Assembly: GCA_965279315.1 (NCBI GenBank)
Contig: OZ257145.1
Coordinates: 2,356,001-2,420,000, forward strand
Length of the DNA stretch: 64,000 nucleotides
Origin: JAPWJZ01 sp965279315
GTDB taxonomy: Bacteria > Pseudomonadota > Alphaproteobacteria > Micavibrionales > UBA2020
Direction of reading: 5' to 3'
Positions 23,710 to 32,844 of this stretch are shown here, one piece after another. Every line of letters starts with the position of its first letter. Positions within the stretch are counted from its first letter, which is position 1. The notes under the pieces are model-generated. The model searched no databases. It worked only from the letters and a program-made list of their open reading frames with translations, and was not told where the DNA came from. The position numbers were made by a program, and so were the translations under genes.

Positions 23710-25104
23710 TTAGCCTTCTGCCCGTTCCTTGTCGTTGGCCTGGATGCCAAGCGATTTGAGCTTGCGATGGAGCGCGGAGCGTTCCATGCCGATGAAACCG
23801 GCGGTTTTGGAGATGTTGCCGCCGAAGCGGTTGACTTGCGAGAGGAGGTATTCGCGCTCGAAAATCTCGCGCGCTTCACGCAGGGGTTTCGACATCAGCT
23901 CCACCCCCTCGCGGCCACGGATCATTTCGACCGCCTGCAGTTTCAGGTCGGGCGGCAGCATGTCGGCTGTGATGGCCACCTGCGACGGGCCCGGCGCCAT
24001 GATGAGCAGCCATTCGATCACATTGCGCAACTGGCGCACGTTGCCCGGCCAGTCATAGGCCTGCATCAGCGCCATCGCGTCATCCGCGAACTTGCGCGGC
24101 TGGACATTCGCGGTTTTCGCCGCGATATCCATGAAGAATTGCGCCAGCAGCGGAATGTCCTCGAGGCGTTCCATCAAGGCAGGAATTTCAATCGGCACGA
24201 CGTTCAGGCGGTAATAAAGGTCCTGACGGAATTTTCCCTGCGCCATCAGGTCGGCAAGGTTCTGGTTGGTCGATGCGACGACGCGGATATCGACCTCGAC
24301 CTTTTCCGAACCGCCCATGCGGGTGAAGCTCTGGTCCTGCAGCACGCGCACGATCTTGGCTTGCGTCTCCAGCGGCATGTCGGCGATTTCGTCCAGCACC
24401 AGCGTGCCGTTATGGGCCATCTCCAGCACGCCTTCCTTGCGGCCGGCGCTGCTTTCCGACCCGAACAGTTCATGCTCGATGCGGTCGGACGACAAAATCG
24501 CGCAATTCAGCACGATGTAGTTTTTGTCGGCGCGCTTCGACATGGTATGGATCATGCGGGCGGCGACGCTTTTGCCCGTGCCGGGTTCACCGGTGATGAG
24601 GACGCGGGAATTGGTCGGCGCGACACGCTCGATGCCCTGGCGTACTTGCTGGATCAGCTGCGAATGGCCGTGCAGCTCCGACACGTTGCCGAGCGCCTTC
24701 AGGCGCAGTTCCGCGTTTTCGCGTTTCAGGCGCGAGGTTTCAAGCGCGCGACCCGACAGGACAAGCAGCTTGTCCGCCTTGAACGGTTTTTCGATGAAGT
24801 CATACGCGCCCATCTGGATCGCGGAAACGGCGGTTTCGATATTGCCGTGGCCGCTGATCATGATGACCGGCAGGCCGGGGTTGGTTTTGACGAGTTTCTT
24901 CAGCAGCTCCATGCCATCCATCTCGCTGTTCTCCAGCCAGATATCCAGCACGATCAGGTCAGGCTCGCGCTCGGCGATCATCTTCTGCGCCGTTTGGCTG
25001 TCCTTGGCGGAGCGGGTTTTATACCCCTCGTCCTCCAGGATGCCTTCGATCAAGGAACGGATGTCCTCCTGATCGTCAACAATAAGTATGTCTGCCTGTT
25101 GCAT
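23710..25104 (-). CDS. ntrX: Nitrogen regulation response regulator NtrX
   Basis: A 464-residue regulator paired with NtrY. Receiver domain with DDQED and phospho-acceptor Asp54 (IVLDIWLENSEMDG), AAA+ domain with Walker A GEPGTGKSVAAR and Walker B LVLDEIADMPL, and a Fis-type helix-turn-helix GGNISKTAGFIGMERSALHR at the C-terminus. The GAFTGA loop that contacts sigma54 is absent (ELFGSESSAGRKEG), as usual for NtrX, so it probably does not activate sigma54 promoters classically. The ATG at 25104 is favoured over an earlier GTG because GGTGG precedes it. Confidence 0.95.
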   Translation of the reverse strand: MQQADILIVDDQEDIRSLIEGILEDEGYKTRSAKDSQTAQKMIAEREPDLIVLDIWLENSEMDGMELLKKLVKTNPGLPVIMISGHGNIETAVSAIQMGAYDFIEKPFKADKLLVLSGRALETSRLKRENAELRLKALGNVSELHGHSQLIQQVRQGIERVAPTNSRVLITGEPGTGKSVAARMIHTMSKRADKNYIVLNCAILSSDRIEHELFGSESSAGRKEGVLEMAHNGTLVLDEIADMPLETQAKIVRVLQDQSFTRMGGSEKVEVDIRVVASTNQNLADLMAQGKFRQDLYYRLNVVPIEIPALMERLEDIPLLAQFFMDIAAKTANVQPRKFADDAMALMQAYDWPGNVRQLRNVIEWLLIMAPGPSQVAITADMLPPDLKLQAVEMIRGREGVELMSKPLREAREIFEREYLLSQVNRFGGNISKTAGFIGMERSALHRKLKSLGIQANDKERAEG

Positions 25105-25135
25105 GATAGTTACCACCTAGTTGCTCTATTACAAC

Positions 25136-27340
25136 TTATACATCTCTTGGGAATACAAGGATAGCCTTAGCGCCTGATTTTGCGTCTTGATTTAGGCTGT
25201 CTTCCAATACCACACTTCCTTCGTGGTCTTCCATAATCTTTTTGACAATCGCAAGACCAAGACCCGAACCTTTTTTCTTGGTCGTCACATAAGGTTCGAG
25301 AAGCTGGTTTTTGACCTTTTCCGGTAATCCTGTGCCGTTATCTTCGACGGATATTGAAATATTCGAACCCAATTGCTCAATGACGATCTTGATGCGGCCA
25401 TCGACCGGTGCCTCGGCCTGACGCTCGTGGATCGAGTCAATTGCATTCTGTAAAAGGTTTGTCATGACTTGCGTCAGTTGCGACCGGTCGCAATTCGCCT
25501 GCACCACAGGCCCGGCGGGGGCAATAAAGGCGAAACCGATATCGGGATGCGCCTGCCGCTGCAGAATCAGCGCGTCCTGGCAAACCTCCACCACGTTCTC
25601 CATCCGCTTCACAGGCACGGGCATGCGCGCATAGGCGGAGAATTCGTTGACCATGTGGCCGATATCGCCGACCTGACGGATGATTGTGTCCGTGCATTTC
25701 TCGAACGTCTCGGGGTCGTCCTTGATCTGCGGCAGGTATTTTCGTTTCAACCGTTCTGCCGATAATTGAATCGGCGTCAGCGGATTTTTGATTTCATGCG
25801 CGATGCGGCGCGCCACATCCGACCACGCCGCCTTGCGCTGCGCGGAAACAAGGTTTGAAATATCGTCAATCGTCGCAACCGCCCATTCGCCGTCGACCGC
25901 AGCGGTAATGCGGACAAGGATGGTTTTACGCGGGCCCGCGCCAATCGCATATTCCGTCTGCAGCGGCCATGCGCGGTCATGCGCCTGAAACGCTTTCGCC
26001 AGGATTTCTGCGGCTTCGGGAATGAAATCCTCCAGCTTGTGCGTGGTCAGCGGCGTGTCGCTGTCGCCCAGCAGCAATTCCTGCGCCATCTGGTTCGCGA
26101 GAGTAACATCGCCTTTTTTGTTGAGGCCGATCACGCCCGATGATGCACCCGCCAAAATCGCTTCGGTAAACCTGTGGCGTTCATCCAGCATCCGGTTCGC
26201 GGCCAGAAGTTCCGCCTGCTGCACTTCCAGCTGGTTGGTCATGCGGTTAAACGCGCGACCCAGCATGCCGATTTCATCGTCCTGCTGCTGGTCTGAAACG
26301 CGCGCCGACAAATCGCCCGCGCGGATACGCTCCGCCGCCGTGATGAGCGCGCTGACGGGCGCGACAAGCTGTTCGGAAAATGCAAGGCCGAACCAGACCG
26401 CCGCCAGCAGCAATAGCAAGGCAACGGCAATGAACATGCCCATCGCCAAAATCTGCATCTGTTTCTGGCGGCCTTCCAGCACCTGATATTCGTCAACCGC
26501 CGTCTGCGTGGTCTGCATATGCGCCAGAACGGTGGCATCGACCAAACGGCCGACATATAAATAGGCGTCGATAAACCGGTCAAGTTTCACAAGCGCACGG
26601 ATCCGGTCGCCTCCATCGGCGGAGGGTATCAGCACGACATCGCTGTCGGCCTCCTGCATCTGCTTTTCGGTCGGCGGATCCATTTCCAGCGAGAATGACA
26701 GGCGCGAACGCGCAATCACGCTGCGGTCGCTGCGGAAAATGACGATTTCCGACAGGTTGCGCAGCATGGATTGCGTATCGATGACTTTGGACATCAGTTG
26801 CGGATTTGACGTCAGTTCCGCCGAGCCGCGGTTCAGGTCGTTCGCCATGGCCAAAACATCGGCGCGCATGACTTGCGTGTGTTCTTTCAGGTAGGCTCTT
26901 GCGACTTCCTGCGATTCTATGATTGCCGTGCTGACGCGTTCGTTGAACCAGGCATGGACGCCGTAATAAAGGAAGACGGATGAAAACACGGCCATCATGA
27001 TCGCGGGCGCGGCTGCCAGCAGAATGAAATGCGACACGAGGCGGACGTGCAGTTTCGATCCCGCGATCCCGCGGCGGCGTTCCGTCCATACCCGTGCCAC
27101 ATGGCGCGCGATAACGGCGCTGAGCAGCAGCAGTATGACAAGGTCAAAGTTAAGCAGCCAATAGCCGGCATTGGTATCCGCCGCCGGCGCGCTCATGACC
27201 GCGCCCGTCACGATGCAGGAAACGATGGCGACCACGGTCAGGGTGACGGTGAAATAACGCATCTGGGTGAGGCGCTCGGCCTTTTGCAAAAGCCGCGCCG
27301 CCAGGCCCTGCCGCAATGTGGCGGTTTCCATTTCCATCAT
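25136..27340 (-). CDS. ntrY: Nitrogen regulation sensor histidine kinase NtrY
   Basis: A 734-residue membrane kinase. Helices at about 33-50, 63-80 and 103-127 precede an extracytoplasmic region and a further helix at about 299-320. HAMP (about 325-375) and PAS (about 390-480) domains follow, then HisKA with His515 in RRIAHEIKNPLTPIQLS, N box NLLQNAIDSI, G1 EDNGTGLPE and G2 KGSGLGLAIVKKI. NtrY phosphorylates NtrX and links nitrogen and redox state to gene control. The ATG overlaps the ntrC stop by 4 bp. Confidence 0.96.
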   Translation of the reverse strand: MMEMETATLRQGLAARLLQKAERLTQMRYFTVTLTVVAIVSCIVTGAVMSAPAADTNAGYWLLNFDLVILLLLSAVIARHVARVWTERRRGIAGSKLHVRLVSHFILLAAAPAIMMAVFSSVFLYYGVHAWFNERVSTAIIESQEVARAYLKEHTQVMRADVLAMANDLNRGSAELTSNPQLMSKVIDTQSMLRNLSEIVIFRSDRSVIARSRLSFSLEMDPPTEKQMQEADSDVVLIPSADGGDRIRALVKLDRFIDAYLYVGRLVDATVLAHMQTTQTAVDEYQVLEGRQKQMQILAMGMFIAVALLLLLAAVWFGLAFSEQLVAPVSALITAAERIRAGDLSARVSDQQQDDEIGMLGRAFNRMTNQLEVQQAELLAANRMLDERHRFTEAILAGASSGVIGLNKKGDVTLANQMAQELLLGDSDTPLTTHKLEDFIPEAAEILAKAFQAHDRAWPLQTEYAIGAGPRKTILVRITAAVDGEWAVATIDDISNLVSAQRKAAWSDVARRIAHEIKNPLTPIQLSAERLKRKYLPQIKDDPETFEKCTDTIIRQVGDIGHMVNEFSAYARMPVPVKRMENVVEVCQDALILQRQAHPDIGFAFIAPAGPVVQANCDRSQLTQVMTNLLQNAIDSIHERQAEAPVDGRIKIVIEQLGSNISISVEDNGTGLPEKVKNQLLEPYVTTKKKGSGLGLAIVKKIMEDHEGSVVLEDSLNQDAKSGAKAILVFPRDV

Positions 27341-28743
27341 GACGCCCTCCGCACTTCAACGCCAAGATCGCGGATTTTTTTGCGCAAGGTATTACGGTTC
27401 AGCCCCAGCATTTCGGCGGCCTTGATCTGGTTGCCGTTGGTGACTTGCAGCACACGCTCGATCAGCGGCTTTTCGAGTTCGCGCAGCAGCGGTTCATAAA
27501 TGCCGCCCGCGGGTGGTGCGGCAAAGTAATCCTGCATCAGCAGCCCGATGATTTCGGCGCGGTTGGCGGCGGGCGCGGTTGCGGGGGCAATATTTTTCAG
27601 CTCGTCACGCACGGTCGCCGCATCAATGATGTCCTGCGGGCATAGCGCGGCCAGCCGGCGCGTGAAGTTCTCCAGCTCGCGGATATTGCCCTGCCACGGA
27701 TGACGCTGCAGCGCTTCCATCGCTTCGGACTCGAATACCTTGGCGATGCCTGATTTTGTGATGAAATGCTGGACGAGCGCCGGAATATCGTCCGACCGTT
27801 CGCGCAAGGCGGGAATGCGCAAGGGCACGACGTTCAGGCGGTAATACAGATCCTCGCGGAATTTATTGGCGCGGACAAGCGCGGGCAAATCCTTGTTGGT
27901 CGCGGCGATAATACGCAGGCGCGTTTTCACGGCGCGGCGGCCGCCGACGCTGGTGAATTCGCCTTCCTGCAAAACGCGCAACAGGCGTGTTTGCGCCTCG
28001 TACGGCATGTCGCCGATTTCATCGAGGAACAATGTGCCGCCCTGCGCCTGATCGAAACGGCCTTGCGTCTTTTGCGTCGCGCCCGTGAACGAGCCTTTTT
28101 CATGGCCGAACAGTTCGGATTCAATCAATTCCCTCGGGATCGCCGCCATGTTTACGGCAACAAACGGGCCGGATTTCCAGCGGCTGTATTCGTGCAGCGC
28201 TCTGGCGATCACTTCCTTGCCTGTGCCGGATTCACCGGAAATCAAAACGGTGAGGTCCGAATTGCGCAGGCGCGCGACGGTGCGGTAAATATCCTGCATC
28301 GCGCGGCTTTGCCCGACCACGAAGGCCTTGTCGAGCGCATCGATCGTTTCGCTGGTGTCGTTCGCTGCCGGGACCGACTTGCGGAACACGCCCGCGACGG
28401 TTGCCAGCAATTCGTCTATGTCGAACGGCTTGGGCAGGAAATCGAGCGCGCCTTTGTCGGACGCCGCAATTGCAGTCGTCAGCGCGTTCTGCGCGCTCAT
28501 GACGATCACTTTCATGCCGGGGCGTTTTTGCAGGATTTTGGGCAGCAAATCCAGCCCGTTTTCGCCGGGCATCATGACATCGGTGATCACAAGGTCACCT
28601 TTGCCTTCCAGAATCCACTGGTACAGCGTTGCGCCGTTATCGGTTGCGTTCACGTCGTAGCCCGCACGTTTCAGTGCCTGTGACAATACGGTGCGGACGG
28701 AGGCTTCGTCATCGGCGACCAGGATGGTTTTTGCAGCGGTCAT
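27337..28743 (-). CDS. ntrC: Nitrogen regulation protein NR(I), NtrC
   Basis: A 468-residue sigma54-dependent activator. Receiver with ADDEAS and Asp55 in LVITDVMMPGENG, AAA+ domain with GESGTGKEVIAR, the sigma54-contact loop GSFTGA (GAFTGA with Ala to Ser), Walker B LFLDEIGDM and the Fis-type helix-turn-helix NQIKAAEMLGLNRNTLRKKI. It activates nitrogen-assimilation promoters when phosphorylated by NtrB. It overlaps ntrB by 4 bp and ntrY by 4 bp. The Ser variant is seen in some active family members, so loss of function is not implied. Confidence 0.97.
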   Translation of the reverse strand: MTAAKTILVADDEASVRTVLSQALKRAGYDVNATDNGATLYQWILEGKGDLVITDVMMPGENGLDLLPKILQKRPGMKVIVMSAQNALTTAIAASDKGALDFLPKPFDIDELLATVAGVFRKSVPAANDTSETIDALDKAFVVGQSRAMQDIYRTVARLRNSDLTVLISGESGTGKEVIARALHEYSRWKSGPFVAVNMAAIPRELIESELFGHEKGSFTGATQKTQGRFDQAQGGTLFLDEIGDMPYEAQTRLLRVLQEGEFTSVGGRRAVKTRLRIIAATNKDLPALVRANKFREDLYYRLNVVPLRIPALRERSDDIPALVQHFITKSGIAKVFESEAMEALQRHPWQGNIRELENFTRRLAALCPQDIIDAATVRDELKNIAPATAPAANRAEIIGLLMQDYFAAPPAGGIYEPLLRELEKPLIERVLQVTNGNQIKAAEMLGLNRNTLRKKIRDLGVEVRRAS

Positions 28744-29807
28744 TTGCCGTCTCCTCGCGGGAAGTTGAGCTTGAACAGCGTTTTGCCGGGGCGGCTGGAA
28801 ACATCCACAGCGCCGCCATGGTCATCAATAATCTTGGATACAACCGCAAGGCCGAGGCCGTCACCGCCCGGTTTGGTCGTATGATACGGCTCGAACAATG
28901 TTTTTTGGGTTTCTGCTTCAATGCCTGTGCCGTTATCTTCAATCGTGACGCAGACCGGCAAACGTGCGCGGCTTTCGGGATGGAAACCCGCGGTCATTTC
29001 ATATGACGTATGCAGCGTGATGTCCTGCGCGCCTGCTTCTGCGGCATTCTTCACGAGGTTCAATACGGCCTGCACAAGACGGTCGTAATGGCCGTGAATA
29101 TCGGGCAGCGACGGGTCATAGCGGCGGTGGATCGTCACGCCCGCAAAACCCGACCGCGCGATTTTCTCCACATGCTCCATGACGGCATGGAGGTTGACGT
29201 GTGCGTATTGTTCCTGCGGCGCGTCATCGAAGACGTTGACCTTGTCGATCAGGCGGAACACGCGGCTGGTTTCGGTTGCGATCAGTTCGGCCAGTTCGCG
29301 GTCGTCGGGCGACGGGACGGAAGTGGCCAGCAGTTGCGCCGCGCCGCGGATGCCCGATAACGGGTTTTTGATCTCGTGCGCCAGCATGCGGGCGAGGTGC
29401 TGGGCGGGCTTGATGGAATTCTTGATCTTGGCGGTCCAGCCGTTTTTGGACGGCAGGGTATCGGGGCGGATGACCAGCATGAACCACCCCTCCTCCATCG
29501 GCACGGCGGAAAGGCTGGCGACCGCCTTGCCGGTCAGGGTGATGTCGTGGAGGGTGATGGCCTGGCCCGACAGCATGGCTTCATGCGCCGTGCTGTCATC
29601 GCCCAGCAGGTTCGTGAGTGTCTTTCCCGCCAGCGCCTTTTCACCCATGCCAAAGAATGCCTGCGCGCCGTGGTTGGAGAACAGGATGCGGCCATCGGTC
29701 ATCACGGCCAGCACGGCATCTGGAAGCGCCTGCAGCATGACGAGCGCCGGCGTTTCGGGCGCGCGGGCCAGCGGCAGAACTTTTGCGGTCTCTTTCAATC
29801 CGGACAT
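28740..29807 (-). CDS. ntrB: Nitrogen regulation sensor kinase NtrB
   Basis: A 355-residue soluble kinase/phosphatase controlled by PII. An N-terminal PAS domain (about 20-105, ALPDAVLAVMTDGRILFSN) is followed by HisKA with LAHEIKNPLSGIRGAAQLL, N-box LNLVKNAAEAG, G1 IEDNGTGIEAE and G2 GGDGLGLAVVSKIIDDHGG. It acts on NtrC, encoded next. The ATG at 29807 follows an AGGTG site; a GTG one codon earlier is possible. Divergent from ispDF with a 164-bp shared promoter region. No nifR3/dusB upstream, unlike the usual order in many relatives. Confidence 0.96.
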   Translation of the reverse strand: MSGLKETAKVLPLARAPETPALVMLQALPDAVLAVMTDGRILFSNHGAQAFFGMGEKALAGKTLTNLLGDDSTAHEAMLSGQAITLHDITLTGKAVASLSAVPMEEGWFMLVIRPDTLPSKNGWTAKIKNSIKPAQHLARMLAHEIKNPLSGIRGAAQLLATSVPSPDDRELAELIATETSRVFRLIDKVNVFDDAPQEQYAHVNLHAVMEHVEKIARSGFAGVTIHRRYDPSLPDIHGHYDRLVQAVLNLVKNAAEAGAQDITLHTSYEMTAGFHPESRARLPVCVTIEDNGTGIEAETQKTLFEPYHTTKPGGDGLGLAVVSKIIDDHGGAVDVSSRPGKTLFKLNFPRGDGK

Positions 29808-29971
29808 CACGACACCTCGTGCCTATTATTTATGCAGGCGGTTGCTCGCGCCTATTTTTTATGCACAGCGCATTTTTGCCCGAATTTTAGGCAAATAACA
29901 AGCGTTGACCGCTATATAGCGTGCCTCTAATGTATTGAAAGACCGCATCGGCAATCCCGTTTTATTGTATT

Positions 29972-31183
29972 ATGGATAATAAAAAGCCCAACATCGCTGT
30001 CCTCATCGTCGCCGCCGGTTCTGGCGAACGCTTTGGTGCGGGCGTGCCGAAGCAATACCAGCCGCTACTGGGACGCCCGATCCTCAACTGGTCTATCGAC
30101 ATTTTCACGCAACATGCTGATATAAAATCAGTCTATGTCGCCATTCATCCCGATCATGCTGAGCGTTTTGCAACCGCCTGCCCCGGCATTACAGCCCTGC
30201 ACGGCGGCGGTACGCGGCAGCAATCGGTACTGAAGGGGCTGGAAGAAATCGCCAAGCGTGAAAAGCACGATTACATCCTGATCCATGACGCCGCCCGCCC
30301 CGGCCTTTCAAGCGATTTGATAGCCGATATTTGCAACGCGCTGAAAAACAACGATGTCGTGATCCCCGGCCTGCCCGTCACCGATACCGTCAAGCGCGCA
30401 AGCGGCGACAGCGTGAAGACGGAGAGCCGCGATAACCTGTATACCATCCAGACGCCGCAGGCCTTCAAATTCGACACCATCCTCGCCTTGCACCGCCTGC
30501 ATGCCGATAAATCGCTGACGGATGACGCGGCCTTGTGCGAAATCGCGGGGCCAGCCGTCAAAATCATCGCGGGCGAGAAAAGCAATTTCAAAGTGACCCA
30601 TCCCGAAGACCTTGCCCTGATGGAGCAAACCATTGCCGCCCGCTGCGGCGATATCCGCACCGGCACGGGTTACGACGTTCACAAACTGGTTGAACAATCT
30701 GGCCGCAAGCTGATGATATGCGGCATTGAATTGCAGCACAGCCATGTGCTGGAGGGGCATTCCGATGCCGATGTGGGCCTGCACGCCATCACCGATGCGC
30801 TGTTGGCGACCATCTGTGACGGCGATATCGGCATGCATTTCAAGCCGACCGATACGCGCTGGAAAAATGCTGACAGCGCCAAATTCCTGCGTCATGCCGC
30901 CGACCTGATCGCGGCACAGGGCGGCATCATCAGCCATGTCGATGTGACGATCATCTGCGAAGCGCCCAAAATTGGCCCGCACCGCGACGCCATGCGCGCG
31001 AAGATCGGCGAGATACTTGCCCTGCCGCTCAACCGCGTCAGCGTAAAGGCGACGACGACCGAAGGGCTGGGATTTACCGGAAGACGCGAAGGCATTGCGG
31101 CGGAAGCGGCCGCAACCGTGCGCCTGCCCTTTACATCGCGCCCCGTCCTGCGGGATGATGATATCAGGAAATGGGGAACATAA
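29972..31183 (+). CDS. ispDF: Bifunctional IspD/IspF (MEP cytidylyltransferase and cyclodiphosphate synthase)
   Basis: Carries two steps of the non-mevalonate isoprenoid pathway in one 403-residue chain. The IspD half (1-225) has the CTP-binding VLIVAAGSGERFGAGVPKQY and HDAARPGLS. The IspF half (about 232-403) has the zinc site GTGYDVHKL, the substrate region LEGHSDADVGLHAITDALL, DIGMHFKPTD and the TTTEGLGFTGRREG ending. This fusion is characteristic of alphaproteobacteria and some epsilonproteobacteria. pgpA starts at the base after its stop. Confidence 0.97.
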   Translation: MDNKKPNIAVLIVAAGSGERFGAGVPKQYQPLLGRPILNWSIDIFTQHADIKSVYVAIHPDHAERFATACPGITALHGGGTRQQSVLKGLEEIAKREKHDYILIHDAARPGLSSDLIADICNALKNNDVVIPGLPVTDTVKRASGDSVKTESRDNLYTIQTPQAFKFDTILALHRLHADKSLTDDAALCEIAGPAVKIIAGEKSNFKVTHPEDLALMEQTIAARCGDIRTGTGYDVHKLVEQSGRKLMICGIELQHSHVLEGHSDADVGLHAITDALLATICDGDIGMHFKPTDTRWKNADSAKFLRHAADLIAAQGGIISHVDVTIICEAPKIGPHRDAMRAKIGEILALPLNRVSVKATTTEGLGFTGRREGIAAEAAATVRLPFTSRPVLRDDDIRKWGT

Positions 31184-31891
31184 ATGGCATCGACCGCGAC
31201 GACGACCGCCGCCACAGATAAAACGGCCGATACCAAGACCGAAACGGGCACGCCGACAACCCATGTGCCGGACAGCCACGACCTTGCGGTTGCGGCCAGC
31301 GGCATGACCGTGCAGCAGATCGGCCTGATCCTCATCCTCCTGCTGCCGATCGTCATCTGGCGCGAAAAAATCTGGGGCTGGATCAAGAAACTGCGCCCGC
31401 GCATCAAGCCGATCCCGGGCGGCATGAAAATGACCGAGTGGCATTGCTGGCTGTCGTCATGGTTTGGCGCCGGTTTTCTGCGCCCCGCGCCCGGCACGAT
31501 GGGTTCGCTGGCCGCCATTCCCTTTGGCTATGCCATCGCACATGTTGCAGGGCCGATCGGGCTTGCGCTGGCGGCGCTTGCGCTGCTCTGCATCGGCACG
31601 GTCGCTGCCGACCGTTTCGGCAAAAAATCAGGCGCGGTCGATGACCAGTCGATCGTCGTCGATGAAGTCGTCGGCATGTGGATCGCCGCCATTCCCGCCG
31701 AAGGCCATATGGATTTGTGGTGGGTCGCGTTTTTCCTGTTCCGCCTGTTCGATATCTACAAGCCCTGGCCCGCATCGTTCTACGACAAACGCAGCATTGG
31801 CGGCATCGATGTGATGATGGATGACGTGGTCGCCGGCATCTATGCGTTTATCGGCACCTGCGGCGTTGCCATGTTCTACCTTCCGAACTAG
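31184..31891 (+). CDS. pgpA: Phosphatidylglycerophosphatase A with an N-terminal extension
   Basis: Dephosphorylates phosphatidylglycerol phosphate in membrane lipid synthesis. The PgpA domain (about 85-235) contains FGAGFLRPAPGTMGSLAAIP, DDQSIVVDEVVGMWIA, FFLFRLFDIYKPWPAS and the metal-site DVMMDDVVAGIY. The first 80 residues are extra: a Thr/Asp-rich low-complexity start, then one hydrophobic helix (about 42-58) and a basic stretch. Typical PgpA is about 160-170 residues. An internal ATG (MKMTEWHCWLSS, residue 81) would give the standard form, but the frame is open from directly after ispDF. Confidence 0.92.
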   Translation: MASTATTTAATDKTADTKTETGTPTTHVPDSHDLAVAASGMTVQQIGLILILLLPIVIWREKIWGWIKKLRPRIKPIPGGMKMTEWHCWLSSWFGAGFLRPAPGTMGSLAAIPFGYAIAHVAGPIGLALAALALLCIGTVAADRFGKKSGAVDDQSIVVDEVVGMWIAAIPAEGHMDLWWVAFFLFRLFDIYKPWPASFYDKRSIGGIDVMMDDVVAGIYAFIGTCGVAMFYLPN

Positions 31892-31900
31892 AAAGCACCC

Positions 31901-32404
31901 ATGGCACTTTTCCCCGAACACCTGCTGAACCTTGCCGCCGCTATCCTCAGCGAAGCGCGCAAGAAAAAGATCAAGCTGGTTTCCGCTGAATCCTGCACGG
32001 GCGGCCTTATCATGGCATGCCTGACCGAGGTGCCGGGATCATCCGATGTCGTGGATCGCGGCTATATCTCCTATTCCTATGATTCAAAAATCAAGGAACT
32101 GGGCATCGACCGCGCGCTGCTGGAGCGCACCGGCGCGGTCAGCGATGACGTTGCATTACAAATGGCAACCGGCGCGCTGGCGGCATCGAAGGCCGATATC
32201 GCCATTTCCGCAACCGGCATCGCCGGCCCCGGCGGCGCAACCGAAAGCAAGCCTGTCGGCCTTGTTTATATCGGCGTTGCGAATGGAAAAACGGGCAAGA
32301 GTTTTGCGGTAAAAAACCTGTTCGGCGGCGACCGTTCTGCTGTGCGGATTGCCACCGTCGAAACCGCCCTCACCTTCATCAAGCGCGAGATTGAATCTGT
32401 TTAA
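31901..32404 (+). CDS. cinA: CinA C-terminal domain protein, nicotinamide-nucleotide amidohydrolase
   Basis: A 167-residue single-domain PncC-type protein that deamidates NMN in NAD recycling. Motifs: LVSAESCTGGLIMACLTEVP at the start, ATGALAASKADIAISATGIA and GPGGATESKPVGLVYIG. The N-terminal COG1058 domain of full CinA is absent, the usual form in alphaproteobacteria. It starts 9 bp after pgpA, giving an ispDF-pgpA-cinA operon common in Rhodospirillales. It is convergent with coq10 with a 4-bp overlap. Confidence 0.92.
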   Translation: MALFPEHLLNLAAAILSEARKKKIKLVSAESCTGGLIMACLTEVPGSSDVVDRGYISYSYDSKIKELGIDRALLERTGAVSDDVALQMATGALAASKADIAISATGIAGPGGATESKPVGLVYIGVANGKTGKSFAVKNLFGGDRSAVRIATVETALTFIKREIESV

Positions 32405-32844
32405 TGCTTCTTGCCGCCGTAAAGCTGCAGCGCGCGCACCTCGAACGCATTGATCATTTTCACGAGCGCGCGGTGGAAAAACTGGTCGACGATCTTTTCA
32501 AATAATTTTGTCTTCAGTGAAAAGTCGATATAGAAATCGACCTCGCACTGCCCGCCGCGCACATCCTTGAACACCCATTTGTTTTCCAGCTGGCTCATCG
32601 GCCCCTGCAAATAATGGACTTCGATTTCCTTGGGCTGCCTGAATTTCACATGCGATGAAAATTTTTCACGGAACGGGCCATAGCCCACGATGACATCCGC
32701 GCTCAAATCGCTTTTCCGCTTTTCATTCACGCGCGCGGCCAGGCACCACGGCAGGAATTCCGGATATTTTTCGATATCCATCACAAGGTCGAACAGCTGT
32801 TCCGACGAATACGGCAGGATGCGTTTTTCGGAATGGGATGGCAT
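32401..32844 (-). CDS. COQ10/RatA-like START-domain protein
   Basis: A 147-residue polyketide cyclase/START-like protein (SRPBCC fold). Conserved features: RILPYSSEQLFDLVMDIEKYPEFLPWC at the N-terminus (read in two parts), then SHVKFRQPKEIEV and EVDFYIDFSLKTKLFEKIV. Family members bind a hydrophobic ligand; COQ10 relatives bind ubiquinone and support respiration, RatA relatives affect ribosome assembly. Adjacent lipA and the ubiquinone-linked genes in this window fit the COQ10 role. It starts at the base following the lipA stop. Confidence 0.85.
   Translation of the reverse strand: MPSHSEKRILPYSSEQLFDLVMDIEKYPEFLPWCLAARVNEKRKSDLSADVIVGYGPFREKFSSHVKFRQPKEIEVHYLQGPMSQLENKWVFKDVRGGQCEVDFYIDFSLKTKLFEKIVDQFFHRALVKMINAFEVRALQLYGGKKH

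Noticed and set aside
23767..25164. 465-residue open frame opposite ntrX
   Set aside because: Shadow of ntrX; no conserved domain, unusual composition.
30308..31444. 378-residue open frame opposite ispDF and pgpA
   Set aside because: Covers two fully conserved genes in antisense with no recognisable motifs.
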